Shown here: positions 16,799 to 24,125 of the stretch, in pieces
Position numbering within the stretch: the stretch's first letter is position 1
How the letters are laid out: every line of letters starts with the position of its first letter
NCBI GenBank assembly: GCA_034927445.1
Contig: JAYFPZ010000006.1
Location: forward strand, 1 to 64,000
Direction of reading: 5' to 3'
DNA from: PHAA01 sp034927445
Lineage (GTDB): Bacteria > Bacillota > Syntrophomonadia > Syntrophomonadales > Syntrophomonadaceae
Length of the DNA stretch: 64,000 nt
The notes under the pieces: generated by a model
The model's input: the letters and a program-made list of their open reading frames with translations, nothing else
Databases searched by the model: none
Told to the model about the DNA's origin: nothing
Made by a program: the position numbers and the translations under genes

Positions 16799-16827
16799 AT
16801 TATAACAAAAAACGAAAAAAATGACAC
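16799..16827 (-). promoter_or_regulatory. Promoter of the FBP aldolase/phosphatase gene
   Basis: Read on the minus strand, a perfect TATAAT lies at 16804-16799. GTGTCA (4 of 6 matches to TTGACA) lies 17 nt upstream at 16827-16822. Confidence 0.6.
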
Positions 16828-16871
16828 ATAATAATTAATTTTATTGTCACAATTAATTGATGCAATTATTA

Positions 16872-16915
16872 TTGACATATGCCCAAAAAGACCGTATGCT
16901 TATAATGAGCATATG
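16872..16915 (+). promoter_or_regulatory. Promoter with two CATATG operator sites ahead of the DUF5320/NifX/MinD genes
   Basis: TTGACA (16872-16877), a 17-nt spacer and TATGCT (16895-16900) form a promoter. One CATATG (16876-16881) overlaps the -35 box; a second (16910-16915) begins exactly 9 nt after the -10 box. The second site, read on the other strand, gives GTCATATGCTCATTA. The same layout is found at 21104-21147 and 28320-28363. A perfect TATAAT at 16901-16906 is an alternative -10 box but has no good -35 at 17 nt. Confidence 0.65.
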
Positions 16916-17031
16916 ACCATAACTGAAATACCGTTGACTGCCGGCTAAAACGGTGACGCTTGAGAAAGAGCTTGTGGTATGAGCTGAGGGTACATGAATT
17001 TTTTATTAATTTACTTAAGGAGGTAATCATT

Positions 17032-17385
17032 ATGCCAAGAAGGAATGGAACCGGTCCGCTGGGACAAGGAGCTATAAGCGGAAGAGGCATGGGTATCTGC
17101 ACCGGTGTAAATAGGGCAGGTCGTGGAATTGGATTGGGTTTGGGCCTGATGGCTGCTAATCGCGGCCTGGGTAACCGAGCTCTCCGCCATGGCACCGCCA
17201 TGGGCTGGGGGCTGTGCCGGTGGATGGGAAATGGATTTAGAGGTGGGTTTTGGGCAGATCCCGGTGACGACTTATCCAGTGCCGGAACCCCAAAAAAATT
17301 GCTGGAAAAAGAAAAGACCCTATTGGAAAGAAAACTTAATATTTTAAACCAGCGCTTAAAAGACCTGGCTGAAGTTGACGAGTAA
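17032..17385 (+). CDS. DUF5320 domain protein
   Basis: A 117-aa Gly-rich protein that opens MPRRNGTGPLGQG, the signature of the DUF5320 family, with repeated GRG and GLG motifs and a C-terminal coiled coil (about residues 85-115, KKLLEKEKTLLERKLNILNQ). Its function is unknown. It is typically encoded beside NifX-like proteins and ferredoxin-MinD ATPases in anaerobes, as here. The ATG at 17032 has AAGGAGG 9 nt upstream; an in-frame GTG/TTG extension to 16960 lacks one. It is the first gene after the promoter with double CATATG sites. Confidence 0.85.
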   Translation: MPRRNGTGPLGQGAISGRGMGICTGVNRAGRGIGLGLGLMAANRGLGNRALRHGTAMGWGLCRWMGNGFRGGFWADPGDDLSSAGTPKKLLEKEKTLLERKLNILNQRLKDLAEVDE

Positions 17386-17417
17386 ACTAAAAACGCCCAT
17401 TTTATCTTAAGGTTATA

Positions 17418-17583
17418 CTAGGTAGTCTGTAACACCTAAAACTTTAGTTCCCACCGGCCAAATTTCCGCAGGGCTTTGTTGTCGTCAATCACAATACGTC
17501 CAGTATTCCTCTTGCCTCCGCCTCGCCCTACGAAGATTTTTCTCGACGGATAACCTAAATTTTTAGATGTTACAGACTACTAG
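17418..17583. mobile_element. MITE-like element with ~28-bp terminal inverted repeats
   Basis: The ends are imperfect inverted repeats. The left end (17418-17446) contains TAGTCTGTAACACCTAAAA. The right end (17554-17583), read on the minus strand, contains TAGTAGTCTGTAACATCTAA. About 105 bp of unrelated, non-coding sequence lies between. A CTAG/TA repeat at both edges could be a target duplication. No transposase is encoded. It lies between the DUF5320 gene and the next NifX gene and may separate their transcription. Confidence 0.75.
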
Positions 17584-17649
17584 GCCCGGGCCGAATGAAG
17601 GGAAATATGCTCAACCATCAGGTAAATGCTTGGATATGGAGGTAAAGAA

Positions 17650-18018
17650 ATGAAGATAGTTTTACCGGTAGGTGACAATTCAATAGAAACCAAGGTGTGC
17701 AGCTCCTTTGGCAGGGCGCCTTACCTTCTTATATATGATATTGAATCCCAAACCAGTTCATATGTAAGCAACCATGCCGCTATCAGCCAGGGAGGCGCCG
17801 GAATCAAGGCTGCCCAGATAGTGGCCGATACTGATGTCAGTGCTCTGCTTACGCCTAGATGCGGTGACAATGCTGCCCGGGTTTTTGCTGCCGCCGGCAT
17901 CAAAATATATAAGACTATTAATGATTCGGTTAAGGACAATATCGCCGCCTTTAGCCAAGGAAAACTTACTTTGCTGACCGATATTCACCCCGGATTTCAT
18001 GGTCAGGGAGGAAAATAG
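17650..18018 (+). CDS. NifX/NifB-domain protein (dinitrogenase Fe-Mo cofactor family)
   Basis: A 122-aa single-domain protein of the NifX/NafY/orange-protein fold. Typical motifs are MKIVLPVGDN at the start, FGRAPYLLIYD near 25 and SQGGAGIKAAQIVAD near 52. Relatives bind Fe-Mo or Mo-Cu sulfide clusters. The ATG at 17650 is chosen because TGGAGG lies 7 nt upstream; the ATG at 17626 has no ribosome-binding site. It ends 2 nt before the first MinD ATPase gene, so they form one operon. Cluster binding is inferred from the family and neighbours. Confidence 0.88.
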   Translation: MKIVLPVGDNSIETKVCSSFGRAPYLLIYDIESQTSSYVSNHAAISQGGAGIKAAQIVADTDVSALLTPRCGDNAARVFAAAGIKIYKTINDSVKDNIAAFSQGKLTLLTDIHPGFHGQGGK

Positions 18019-18020
18019 CC

Positions 18021-18893
18021 ATGAAGATAGCGGTGCTGAGTGGAAAGGGTGGCGCCGGCAAAACCCTGGTGGCGGTGAACCTGGCCGCTGTCGCCGGCGA
18101 GTCCAGCTATATTGACTGTGATATAGAAGAACCCAATGGTTATCTTTTTTTCAAACCGGTAAAGGTTGAAACCGAAGAGATATCGGTTGAGGTTCCGAGT
18201 GTCAATGCGGACCTTTGCAATGGCTGTCGCGCCTGTGTCGATTTTTGCAAGTTTAATGCTTTGGCTTATATAAACCAAAAAATAATGATTTTTGAAGAGG
18301 TTTGTCATGGCTGTGGAGGCTGCGCCTGGTTATGTCCTGAAAAAGCCTTATCTGATCGGAAAAAAGGCATTGGCTGCATTCAAAAGGGAATTTCCGAAAA
18401 TGTTAAGGTCATTACCGGAAGGCTAAATATTGGTGAAGCATCAGGCGTACCCATTATTAAAAAAATGCTGAGCGATATTCCTGCAGGGCGTAGTTTCATT
18501 GACTGCCCCCCGGGCAGTGCGTGTATAGTAATGGAAAGTATCAGGGACGCAGACTACTGCATGTTTGTAGCCGAGCCTACCCGGTTTGGGGTGCATAATC
18601 TCAATATGGTCTATGAACTGGCTGAATTATTCGGCAAACCGAATGGGGTGGTGCTTAACAAGTGCCAGAAAGGCGATAATCCGGCTGAGAAGTATTGCCT
18701 TGATAAAGGTATAAAAATTTTAGGAAAAATACCATTTGATAAAAAGCTGGGAACGCTTAATTCCGACGGGTTGATAGCAGCCCGAGAAGACTGTCGGTAT
18801 CGGGATCTATTCGCTTCCTTGCTGGAAAGAGCGTCTAAGGAGGTGCGGCATGAAACAGCTTTTGGTTCTCAGCGGCAAAGGCGGTACGGGTAA
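18021..18893 (+). CDS. Ferredoxin-containing MinD-type ATPase, first of a pair
   Basis: A 290-aa MinD/Mrp-superfamily ATPase with the deviant Walker A motif LSGKGGAGKT at residues 6-15. An inserted 2x[4Fe-4S] ferredoxin module follows at about 60-115 (CNGCRACVDFC and CHGCGGCAWLC). DCPPGSAC near 162 is the switch region. Such proteins pair with a second copy and a NifX-type protein in orange-protein loci of anaerobes, and probably load or move metal-sulfur clusters using ATP. Start is ATG at 18021. Its end overlaps the second ATPase gene by 44 nt, showing tight coupling. Confidence 0.92.
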   Translation: MKIAVLSGKGGAGKTLVAVNLAAVAGESSYIDCDIEEPNGYLFFKPVKVETEEISVEVPSVNADLCNGCRACVDFCKFNALAYINQKIMIFEEVCHGCGGCAWLCPEKALSDRKKGIGCIQKGISENVKVITGRLNIGEASGVPIIKKMLSDIPAGRSFIDCPPGSACIVMESIRDADYCMFVAEPTRFGVHNLNMVYELAELFGKPNGVVLNKCQKGDNPAEKYCLDKGIKILGKIPFDKKLGTLNSDGLIAAREDCRYRDLFASLLERASKEVRHETAFGSQRQRRYG

Positions 18894-19722
18894 AACTACG
18901 GTTGCCAGTGCTTTTATTAAATTAGCCCAGGCTAAAGTATATGCTGACTGCGATGTGGACGCCCCCAATCTAGATCTGGTATTAAATCAGCCTTCTGCGC
19001 CCCAAAGAACTGATTTTTACGGATTGCCCAAGGCGGAAATAGATCCCGACTTATGCCTGGAGTGCGGCCGGTGCCGGCAATATTGCCGCTTTGACGCGAT
19101 CAAGGCCGATGGCATATATGAAGTCGATTATTATGCCTGCGAGGGCTGCGGGGTTTGTGAAGCTGTTTGTCCGGCCGGAGCTATCGCCTTTAATCCCGCG
19201 GTTGCCGGAGAACTTAGGTTGTATCGCAACGGGACGGTTTTTTCCACTGCCCAATTAAAAATGGGCAGCGGCAACTCCGGCAAGCTGGTAACCGCGGTGA
19301 AAAAACAGATGAGGTCGGTAATCACCGCTGCTCGCTTAGCCATTATTGACGGCTCGCCCGGTATAGGCTGCCCGGTCATTGCTTCACTGAGCGGAGTGGA
19401 TATGGTGCTTATCGTTGCCGAGCCTTCTGTATCAGGTATAAGTGATATGGAACGTATAATTGAAACTGCGCGAATATTTAAGATCAAGATGGCGGCGTGC
19501 ATAAATAAATATGATACCAATCTGACCAATACCTCCAAGATCGAAACATTTTGCCGGCAAAACCAATTGCCGCTAGTCGGCAAAATACCATTTGACCCGG
19601 AGGTAGTTAAAGCAGTCAATAGCGGTCAGACCATGATTGATTTGGATTGCACCGCCGGACAAGCTGCCCGGGAGGTTTTCCGCCAAACCAGGTTGTTATT
19701 GTTTCAGGACGCCCCAGCATAG
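18850..19722 (+). CDS. Ferredoxin-containing MinD-type ATPase, second of a pair
   Basis: A 290-aa paralogue of the upstream ATPase. Walker A is LSGKGGTGKTT at residues 6-16; the ferredoxin insert is at about 60-115 (CLECGRCRQYC and CEGCGVCEAVC); the switch region is IIDGSPGIGCPV near 161. The two proteins probably form a heterodimer with ferredoxin modules facing each other. GGAGG at 18839-18843 lies 6 nt before the ATG, within the preceding gene. A gap of 87 nt follows, then a second NifX protein. Confidence 0.92.
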   Translation: MKQLLVLSGKGGTGKTTVASAFIKLAQAKVYADCDVDAPNLDLVLNQPSAPQRTDFYGLPKAEIDPDLCLECGRCRQYCRFDAIKADGIYEVDYYACEGCGVCEAVCPAGAIAFNPAVAGELRLYRNGTVFSTAQLKMGSGNSGKLVTAVKKQMRSVITAARLAIIDGSPGIGCPVIASLSGVDMVLIVAEPSVSGISDMERIIETARIFKIKMAACINKYDTNLTNTSKIETFCRQNQLPLVGKIPFDPEVVKAVNSGQTMIDLDCTAGQAAREVFRQTRLLLFQDAPA

Positions 19723-19809
19723 TTGAAACTTAATGCTTGTATAAACGGCTGCAGACTCTATGGAATCAAATCAAAACCCCAAAAATAGAAGATTGAGAGG
19801 AAGATTAAA

Positions 19810-20172
19810 TTGATTAAAATTGCGGTGGCAAGTGAAAATGACATGGTAACCGAGCACTTTGGACACTGTTTGAACTTCAACATTTTTGAGGCTGAAGATG
19901 CTCGAATTGTAAGCGCCGGTTCAGTAGCCAATCCCGGACACAGACCAGGATTTCTGCCCAATTTCTTAAACGACCGGGGGGTCAATGTAATCATTGCCGG
20001 AGGTATGGGAGCAGGGGCGATTGATATTTTTAATGAAAAAGGCATTGAAGTAATTGTGGGAGCGGTCGGCAGTGCCAGAACCGCGGCTGAACAGTATTTG
20101 CAGGGAAAGCTCAAATCAACTGGTTCAGTTTGTCATGAACATCAGCATCATGATGAGTGTTATTCAAAATAA
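19810..20172 (+). CDS. NifX-domain protein with His-rich tail
   Basis: A 120-aa NifX-family protein starting at TTG 19810 (MIKIAVASENDMVTEHFGHC). The core contains IIAGGMGAGAIDIFNEKGIE near 60. The last 15 residues are rich in metal ligands (CHEHQHHDEC), suggesting metal binding or storage. Related tails occur in another NifX protein at 31.7 kb. GAGAGGA lies 9-10 nt upstream of the TTG. A ferredoxin gene follows 18 nt after the stop, so the MinD pair, this gene and the ferredoxin probably form one operon. Confidence 0.88.
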   Translation: MIKIAVASENDMVTEHFGHCLNFNIFEAEDARIVSAGSVANPGHRPGFLPNFLNDRGVNVIIAGGMGAGAIDIFNEKGIEVIVGAVGSARTAAEQYLQGKLKSTGSVCHEHQHHDECYSK

Positions 20173-20190
20173 AGAAAGGAATGGGTCATC

Positions 20191-20361
20191 ATGAAGGCAG
20201 CAGTGGATAAGGAAAAGTGTATTGGCTGCGGACAATGCGCGGATGCATGTCCGATAGAAGCAATTCATCTGGAGGATGACAAGGCGGTTGTGAGTGATGA
20301 TTGCCTGGAGTGCGGCATATGTGTTGATACATGCCCGGTTGAAGCAGTATCATTAGCTTAG
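20191..20361 (+). CDS. Small 2x[4Fe-4S] ferredoxin
   Basis: A 56-aa bacterial-type ferredoxin. Eight cysteines form two classic motifs: CIGCGQCADACP at residues 10-21 and CLECGICVDTCP at 38-49. It should carry electrons at low potential. It is too short for a standard ORF cut-off, but the motif and its ribosome-binding site (AAAGGA about 10 nt upstream) make it certain. Its place after the MinD/NifX genes suggests it serves cluster assembly there. A GC-rich hairpin and a MITE-like element follow. Confidence 0.93.
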   Translation: MKAAVDKEKCIGCGQCADACPIEAIHLEDDKAVVSDDCLECGICVDTCPVEAVSLA

Positions 20362-20379
20362 AATTTTGCGGGGGACAAT

Positions 20380-20408
20380 GGGCCTGTCCCGGACATGGGG
20401 ACAGGCCC
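20380..20408. terminator. GC-rich hairpin after the ferredoxin gene
   Basis: GGGCCTGTCCC (20380-20390) pairs with GGGACAGGCCC (20398-20408) over a 7-nt loop. It has no T-tract, so it may stabilise the mRNA end instead of terminating. It abuts the left end of the repeat element at 20409. A similar palindrome (GGGGACGGGCC) occurs at 53154. Confidence 0.55.
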
Positions 20409-20561
20409 GAGACCACTGAAAAAGTACATGTTTTGTCATCCTGAGGAGCCGAAGCGACGAAGGATCTTATCAACAATACCGTATAGTTGGCATTTATATG
20501 ATTGCAAGATGCTTCGCTAACACTCAGCATGACACATTTAAGAGACTTTTTCAGTGGTCTC
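20409..20561. mobile_element. Inverted-repeat element, copy A (MITE-like, 153 bp)
   Basis: Perfect 17-bp terminal inverted repeats: GAGACCACTGAAAAAGT (20409-20425) and its complement (20545-20561). The interior contains GTCATCCTGAGGAG on the plus strand and GTCATGCTGAGTG on the minus strand, and no gene. A nearly identical copy in the opposite orientation lies at 39100-39252. It is a non-autonomous repeat inserted between the ferredoxin and CGGC genes. Confidence 0.85.
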
Positions 20562-20616
20562 GGATTTATTAACGTTACTGACAGATTTTGCTCAAGACGT
20601 TTATCAGGAGGTTTAT

Positions 20617-20949
20617 ATGAAATTAGGTATAATCAGATGTGCCCAGACCGAGGATATTTGCCCGGCCACTACCGATCTGGTATTTATTAAACGAAAAAAG
20701 GGGGCCTTTGCCCATGCTGACGGAGAAATAAAGCTTGTAGGTCTGGTCGGTTGCGGTGGCTGTCCCGGTAAAAGGGCGGTTATGCGTGCTGCCGAAATGG
20801 TCAAAAGAGGTGCCGATACGATTGCCTTAGCCTCTTGTATAACCAAAGGCACCCCCATCGGATTTGCCTGTCCTAATGCAGAGACTATGAAGTCGGCCCT
20901 AGCCAAAAAGCTGGGGCCGGACATCAAAATTCTGGATTATACTCATTAA
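20617..20949 (+). CDS. CGGC-domain putative metal-binding protein
   Basis: A 110-aa protein of the CGGC family (PF08821), with the name motif GLVGCGGCPGKR near residue 40 and other conserved Cys in IIRCAQTEDICP, ASCITKGTPIGFAC. The four-plus conserved cysteines suggest metal binding, but the function of the family is unknown. The ATG at 20617 has AGGAGG 7 nt upstream, so the 21-codon in-frame extension to 20554 is not used. It sits after a repeat element and probably still belongs to the NifX/MinD/ferredoxin set. Confidence 0.85.
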   Translation: MKLGIIRCAQTEDICPATTDLVFIKRKKGAFAHADGEIKLVGLVGCGGCPGKRAVMRAAEMVKRGADTIALASCITKGTPIGFACPNAETMKSALAKKLGPDIKILDYTH

Positions 20950-21103
20950 CCCGCAAAAATTCTTCAATAATTACCGCCGCCCACAGAGCGTGGATCTGGA
21001 ATTTGTTCCATGATAGATTGGCTTTATTGAAGGTGGTTCCCGCTCCAAAATGCCTGCCGTATAAATAATATTTATAAATATTACTATAAAATGGGAATGG
21101 TTA

Positions 21104-21147
21104 TAGACATACATTAGTTTAACCCATAGAATAAGAACGAGCATATG
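21104..21147 (+). promoter_or_regulatory. Promoter with CATATG operator ahead of yibE/F
   Basis: TAGACA (21104-21109), a 17-nt spacer and TAGAAT (21127-21132) form a promoter. CATATG (21142-21147) begins exactly 9 nt after the -10 box. Read on the minus strand the site is TTGACATATGCTCG, close to the site at mrp. The leader to the yibE/F start is about 110 nt. The 299-nt gap from 20950 holds nothing else I recognise. Confidence 0.6.
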
Positions 21148-21248
21148 TCAATTAATAGAGACGCACGCCCAAGCTGTACGCCTTGAGCATAAGATCTATT
21201 AAGGCGGTCCTGGCGAGGTGGATTGCCTAACTATTTGGAGGTGTTGCC

Positions 21249-22538
21249 ATGCTTCGTATTACCTGGTTTCCCCAGCGTATAATTATGTGGGCCTTGGTAG
21301 TTCTCCTGTTGCTGGGCTCAAGTTCCTGGGCTTATATAGAACAGGCGGCTGCCAGTCAGGGTTACTCGGAAACTACTGAACAGACGAACTCGAATACCGT
21401 AAATGACGCTGCTGGAGATCTCTCGGAGGAGACTAATACAGAGCCCGAAAAACCGCAGCGGGAACTCTATGAAGAGGCTTTGGTGCTTGACATAGAGGAT
21501 ATTGAATCGGTAGAAACGGAAGATTCTGACAGCGTTATAAAAGAACAAAAGGTTAAAGTCCGGGTTCTAAGCGGTGTATACGCCGGAAAAGAGCTGGTGG
21601 TTGTCAATGAATTGCTGGGATCAACGGGGATAGATATTCATGTGGAAACCGGAGACCGGGTGATAATCTGTTTAACCTTGGAATCAGGGGCCAATGGGAA
21701 AGAGTATATCAGGAGTGCTAATTTATCAGACCGTTTACGCAGTCCGGCCCTGGTGTGGTTGGGATTGTTATTCGCGGGGTTAATCCTGGTTTTGGGGCGT
21801 CTGCAGGGATTAAAAGCTCTTCTGGGCCTGGGGGCAACGGCTTTAGGAATCTACCTGATTCTGCTGCCCGGCCTGATGGCAGGTAAAAACGCCTTGCCTT
21901 TAACCATCATGGTCCTGATTGGGGTAACCTTGGTTACTATGGTATTTGTTGCCGGGTTTTCCCGTAAATGCCTGGCTGCTACTTTGGGCACCCTGGGAGG
22001 GCTTGTCATTGCCGGATTGGTGGCTTATTTCTTCGGAGATTGGGCTCATTTGAGCGGGCTTAGTACCGAGGAAGAACGGATGCTTTTATATATTGATATT
22101 GGCAATGTAAAGATCGACATGAAGGGATTGTTATTTTCCGGCATACTTATAGGAGCTTTGGGCGCCGTGATGGACGTGGCCATGTCGGTTGCTTCAACCA
22201 TAAGCGAGGTGAAAAAGGCCGATCCGGGGATGAAGACCTTGCAGTTAATGAGTGCAGGTATGAACGTGGGACGTGATATAATGGGAACCATGGCCAATAC
22301 GCTGATTCTGGCTTATACCGGCAGCGCCCTGCCCCTAATGCTCTTGTTTATGGCCTATAAGATGGAACCAATCAGGATAGTGAACTGGGAAATGATAGCT
22401 ACCGAAATAGTACGGGCACTGGTGGGCAGTATTGCGCTTATTGCCTGCATACCGATTACCGCTTTTATAACGGGATGGCTGTACAACAGCACAGAATCTG
22501 CAAAAATCAGCCCTTCACGAACCAGAGATCAACTCTAA
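21249..22538 (+). CDS. YibE/F-family membrane protein
   Basis: A 429-aa integral membrane protein of the YibE/F family. An N-terminal helix (about 12-30) is followed by an extracytoplasmic acidic domain (to about 155). About seven hydrophobic segments then run to residue 415, including GLIMAGKNALPL-type loops and SAGMNVGRDIMGTMANTLIL. Family function is unknown; some members have been linked to transport or to growth on particular substrates. ATG at 21249 has GGAGGTG about 7 nt upstream. It is monocistronic in this window and carries the shared CATATG operator, linking it to the metal-cofactor region. Confidence 0.85.
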   Translation: MLRITWFPQRIIMWALVVLLLLGSSSWAYIEQAAASQGYSETTEQTNSNTVNDAAGDLSEETNTEPEKPQRELYEEALVLDIEDIESVETEDSDSVIKEQKVKVRVLSGVYAGKELVVVNELLGSTGIDIHVETGDRVIICLTLESGANGKEYIRSANLSDRLRSPALVWLGLLFAGLILVLGRLQGLKALLGLGATALGIYLILLPGLMAGKNALPLTIMVLIGVTLVTMVFVAGFSRKCLAATLGTLGGLVIAGLVAYFFGDWAHLSGLSTEEERMLLYIDIGNVKIDMKGLLFSGILIGALGAVMDVAMSVASTISEVKKADPGMKTLQLMSAGMNVGRDIMGTMANTLILAYTGSALPLMLLFMAYKMEPIRIVNWEMIATEIVRALVGSIALIACIPITAFITGWLYNSTESAKISPSRTRDQL

Positions 22539-22714
22539 TAGGAAACACACCTAAGACCTTCATGGTTATATTAATCAACGCGAACTTTAAGATTATGAAG
22601 ATTCTTCTTCAAATCTTTAAAAAACCAAGCTGGCTTCAGCCAACCATTTTTAAAATATTTCTATATTCAAACCACAAATTCCTGCAAAATATTTCTGCAA
22701 AAGCCTGGCACTAA

Positions 22715-22912
22715 TCAATTATAAACAATAGTCCAATCCTTTTTTGTTTCCTGGCTCATTAGCTTAGAAACATGCTTGGATTCGACCAAACCTGTATAAA
22801 AATAAACAATAATTAAATGAATGAGAAGGAAATGTGCCATAATGTAATGCCTTATGCTGAATCGCTCTAGTGAGAAGGGGCTGACACATTGCCCTGAAAA
22901 AGAATAAAACAT
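22715..22912 (-). pseudogene. Possible remnant of a cytochrome b561-type membrane subunit
   Basis: A 65-aa minus-strand frame contains RHYIMAHFLLIHLIIVYFY, a membrane helix with two His spaced like haem ligands. The stretch VESKHVSKLMSQE after it resembles the C-terminal end of Ni-Fe hydrogenase or formate dehydrogenase cytochrome b subunits. Only the last helix is present and no upstream exon-length frame continues it, so this is probably a decayed 3' fragment. The similarity is from memory of the family pattern and could be chance. Confidence 0.3.
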
Positions 22913-23063
22913 AAAAATAAGTAATGAAAACTAACAAATAAACTGATATATATAACCGAATGTTATTTTAAATAAGGTTTTGTGCTAAGATGAATATGGT
23001 CATTTTTATTAGGACGACTATGAGTATTCCGGGGTGGCGTTGTAATAGAGGGCAGGATAAACG

Positions 23064-23177
23064 ATGCCAGGGCAGTGCGCAGGAGAAGAACTGGAAGCGA
23101 TCTCCCAATTAAGGAAGGAGGGTAGAATTAGCCTGAATATGTTACTACGGCACTGCAACTTTACAGCAACCATCTGA
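23064..23177 (+). CDS. Small 37-aa ORF in the modA leader
   Basis: ATG at 23064 opens 37 codons with the core EELEAISQLRKEGRISLNML, an amphipathic helix pair that looks like the beginning of a helix-turn-helix domain. GAGGGCAGG lies about 8 nt upstream. It may be a truncated regulator or a leader peptide, or chance. It ends 74 nt before modA. Confidence 0.25.
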   Translation: MPGQCAGEELEAISQLRKEGRISLNMLLRHCNFTATI

Positions 23178-23251
23178 TTTGAAGCAGGCCAATAAGCCGA
23201 TTGTTTAAAGAATAATTAATTTAAAAGTTGCGTGGGAAAGGGGAGAGGTAG

Positions 23252-24064
23252 ATGAATCGAATAAAAAAATTGAGCGCTTTATTGATGGCTATTTTAATGA
23301 TTGCTGTGATTGGGCTGACCGGCTGCGGCCAACCAACGAGCAAAGTGGATAGTAATAATACAGTCTCAGCCTTGAAATATCAGGGCCAGAGCCTGCAAGT
23401 ACATAGTGGGGCGGGTTTGAGTAAAGTGATGGACGCTATGGGGCAGGTTTTTGAAAAGAAATATGGCGCCACCGTGAATTTCAACTATGCCGGTTGTGCC
23501 CAACTCTTAAGCCAAATGGAAATAAACCAGCAGGGGGATGTCTTTGTGGGTGGTTCTTTGGGCGATATGGATGTTGCCAAACAAAAGGGCTTCGCTGACA
23601 AGTATGTGGAGGTGGCCTATCATACTCCGGCCATCGCCGTACCCAAAGGCAACCCGGCCGGCATCACCAGCCTGGCCGATATGGCCAAACCTGGGGTAAG
23701 ACTGATTTTAGGTGACGAGCAAGCTAATGCCATAGGCAAAAAAGGTGCGATGATTTTTGAAAAGAACAAGCTGAAAGCAGCTGCTGACAAAAATGTAGTG
23801 GCCAGAGCGGCAACTGTAAATGAGATCGTAACGAAAATCGGGATGAAACAGGGAGACGCCGGTTTGATCTTTGAGGATAACGGGTTTGAGGCCAAGGACA
23901 TTGAAGTTATCTTGATTCCGGCAGAACAAAATGCAATTGACAAGGTGCCGGTCTGTGTTTTGAGCTTTTCCAAAAATAATGAACTGGCCCAGGTCTTTGT
24001 AGATTTTGTGGCTTCCGAAGAAGGCAAAGCGATTTTTGTCAAGCATGGTTTTAAAGTCATTTAA
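23252..24064 (+). CDS. modA: ABC transporter substrate-binding lipoprotein, molybdate/tungstate type
   Basis: A 270-aa lipoprotein with a type II signal peptide (lipobox LTGC, Cys about residue 25) and the two-lobed oxyanion-binding fold. Characteristic segments are VHSGAGLSKVMDAMGQVFEK near 51, YAGCAQLLSQMEINQQGDVF near 80 and GDEQANAIGKKG near 150. Ser and backbone loops at SGAGLS and AGCAQLLS should hold the anion. ModB and ModC follow, and a ModD gene lies nearby, which favours molybdate or tungstate over sulfate. GGGGAGAGG lies upstream of ATG 23252. Confidence 0.85.
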   Translation: MNRIKKLSALLMAILMIAVIGLTGCGQPTSKVDSNNTVSALKYQGQSLQVHSGAGLSKVMDAMGQVFEKKYGATVNFNYAGCAQLLSQMEINQQGDVFVGGSLGDMDVAKQKGFADKYVEVAYHTPAIAVPKGNPAGITSLADMAKPGVRLILGDEQANAIGKKGAMIFEKNKLKAAADKNVVARAATVNEIVTKIGMKQGDAGLIFEDNGFEAKDIEVILIPAEQNAIDKVPVCVLSFSKNNELAQVFVDFVASEEGKAIFVKHGFKVI

Positions 24065-24125
24065 TCACTGAAGTCATAGAAGGGTGAACCAGCCTAAAGC
24101 AACGGCAACGTATGAGGGGATGCTG

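Larger units (their letters stand above)
22539..23251. other. Long gap between yibE/F and modA
   Basis: The 713-nt gap contains a possible cytochrome b fragment on the minus strand (22715-22912) and a 37-codon frame (23064-23177). It also holds a sequence TATGGTCAT near 22994 that resembles half of the CATATG operator extended motif. The first 170 nt are A+T rich with no gene. No known riboswitch is recognised, although a molybdenum-cofactor type leader before a molybdate transporter would be a natural thing to test. Confidence 0.4.

Noticed and set aside
20362..20616. CRISPR-like repeats
   Set aside because: The sequence is a single inverted-repeat element plus hairpin, not a series of direct repeats with spacers; no cas genes are present.
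22475..22714. A 79-codon frame overlapping the end of yibE/F
   Set aside because: Low-complexity A+T-rich translation, no ribosome-binding site, and overlap with a well-supported gene.
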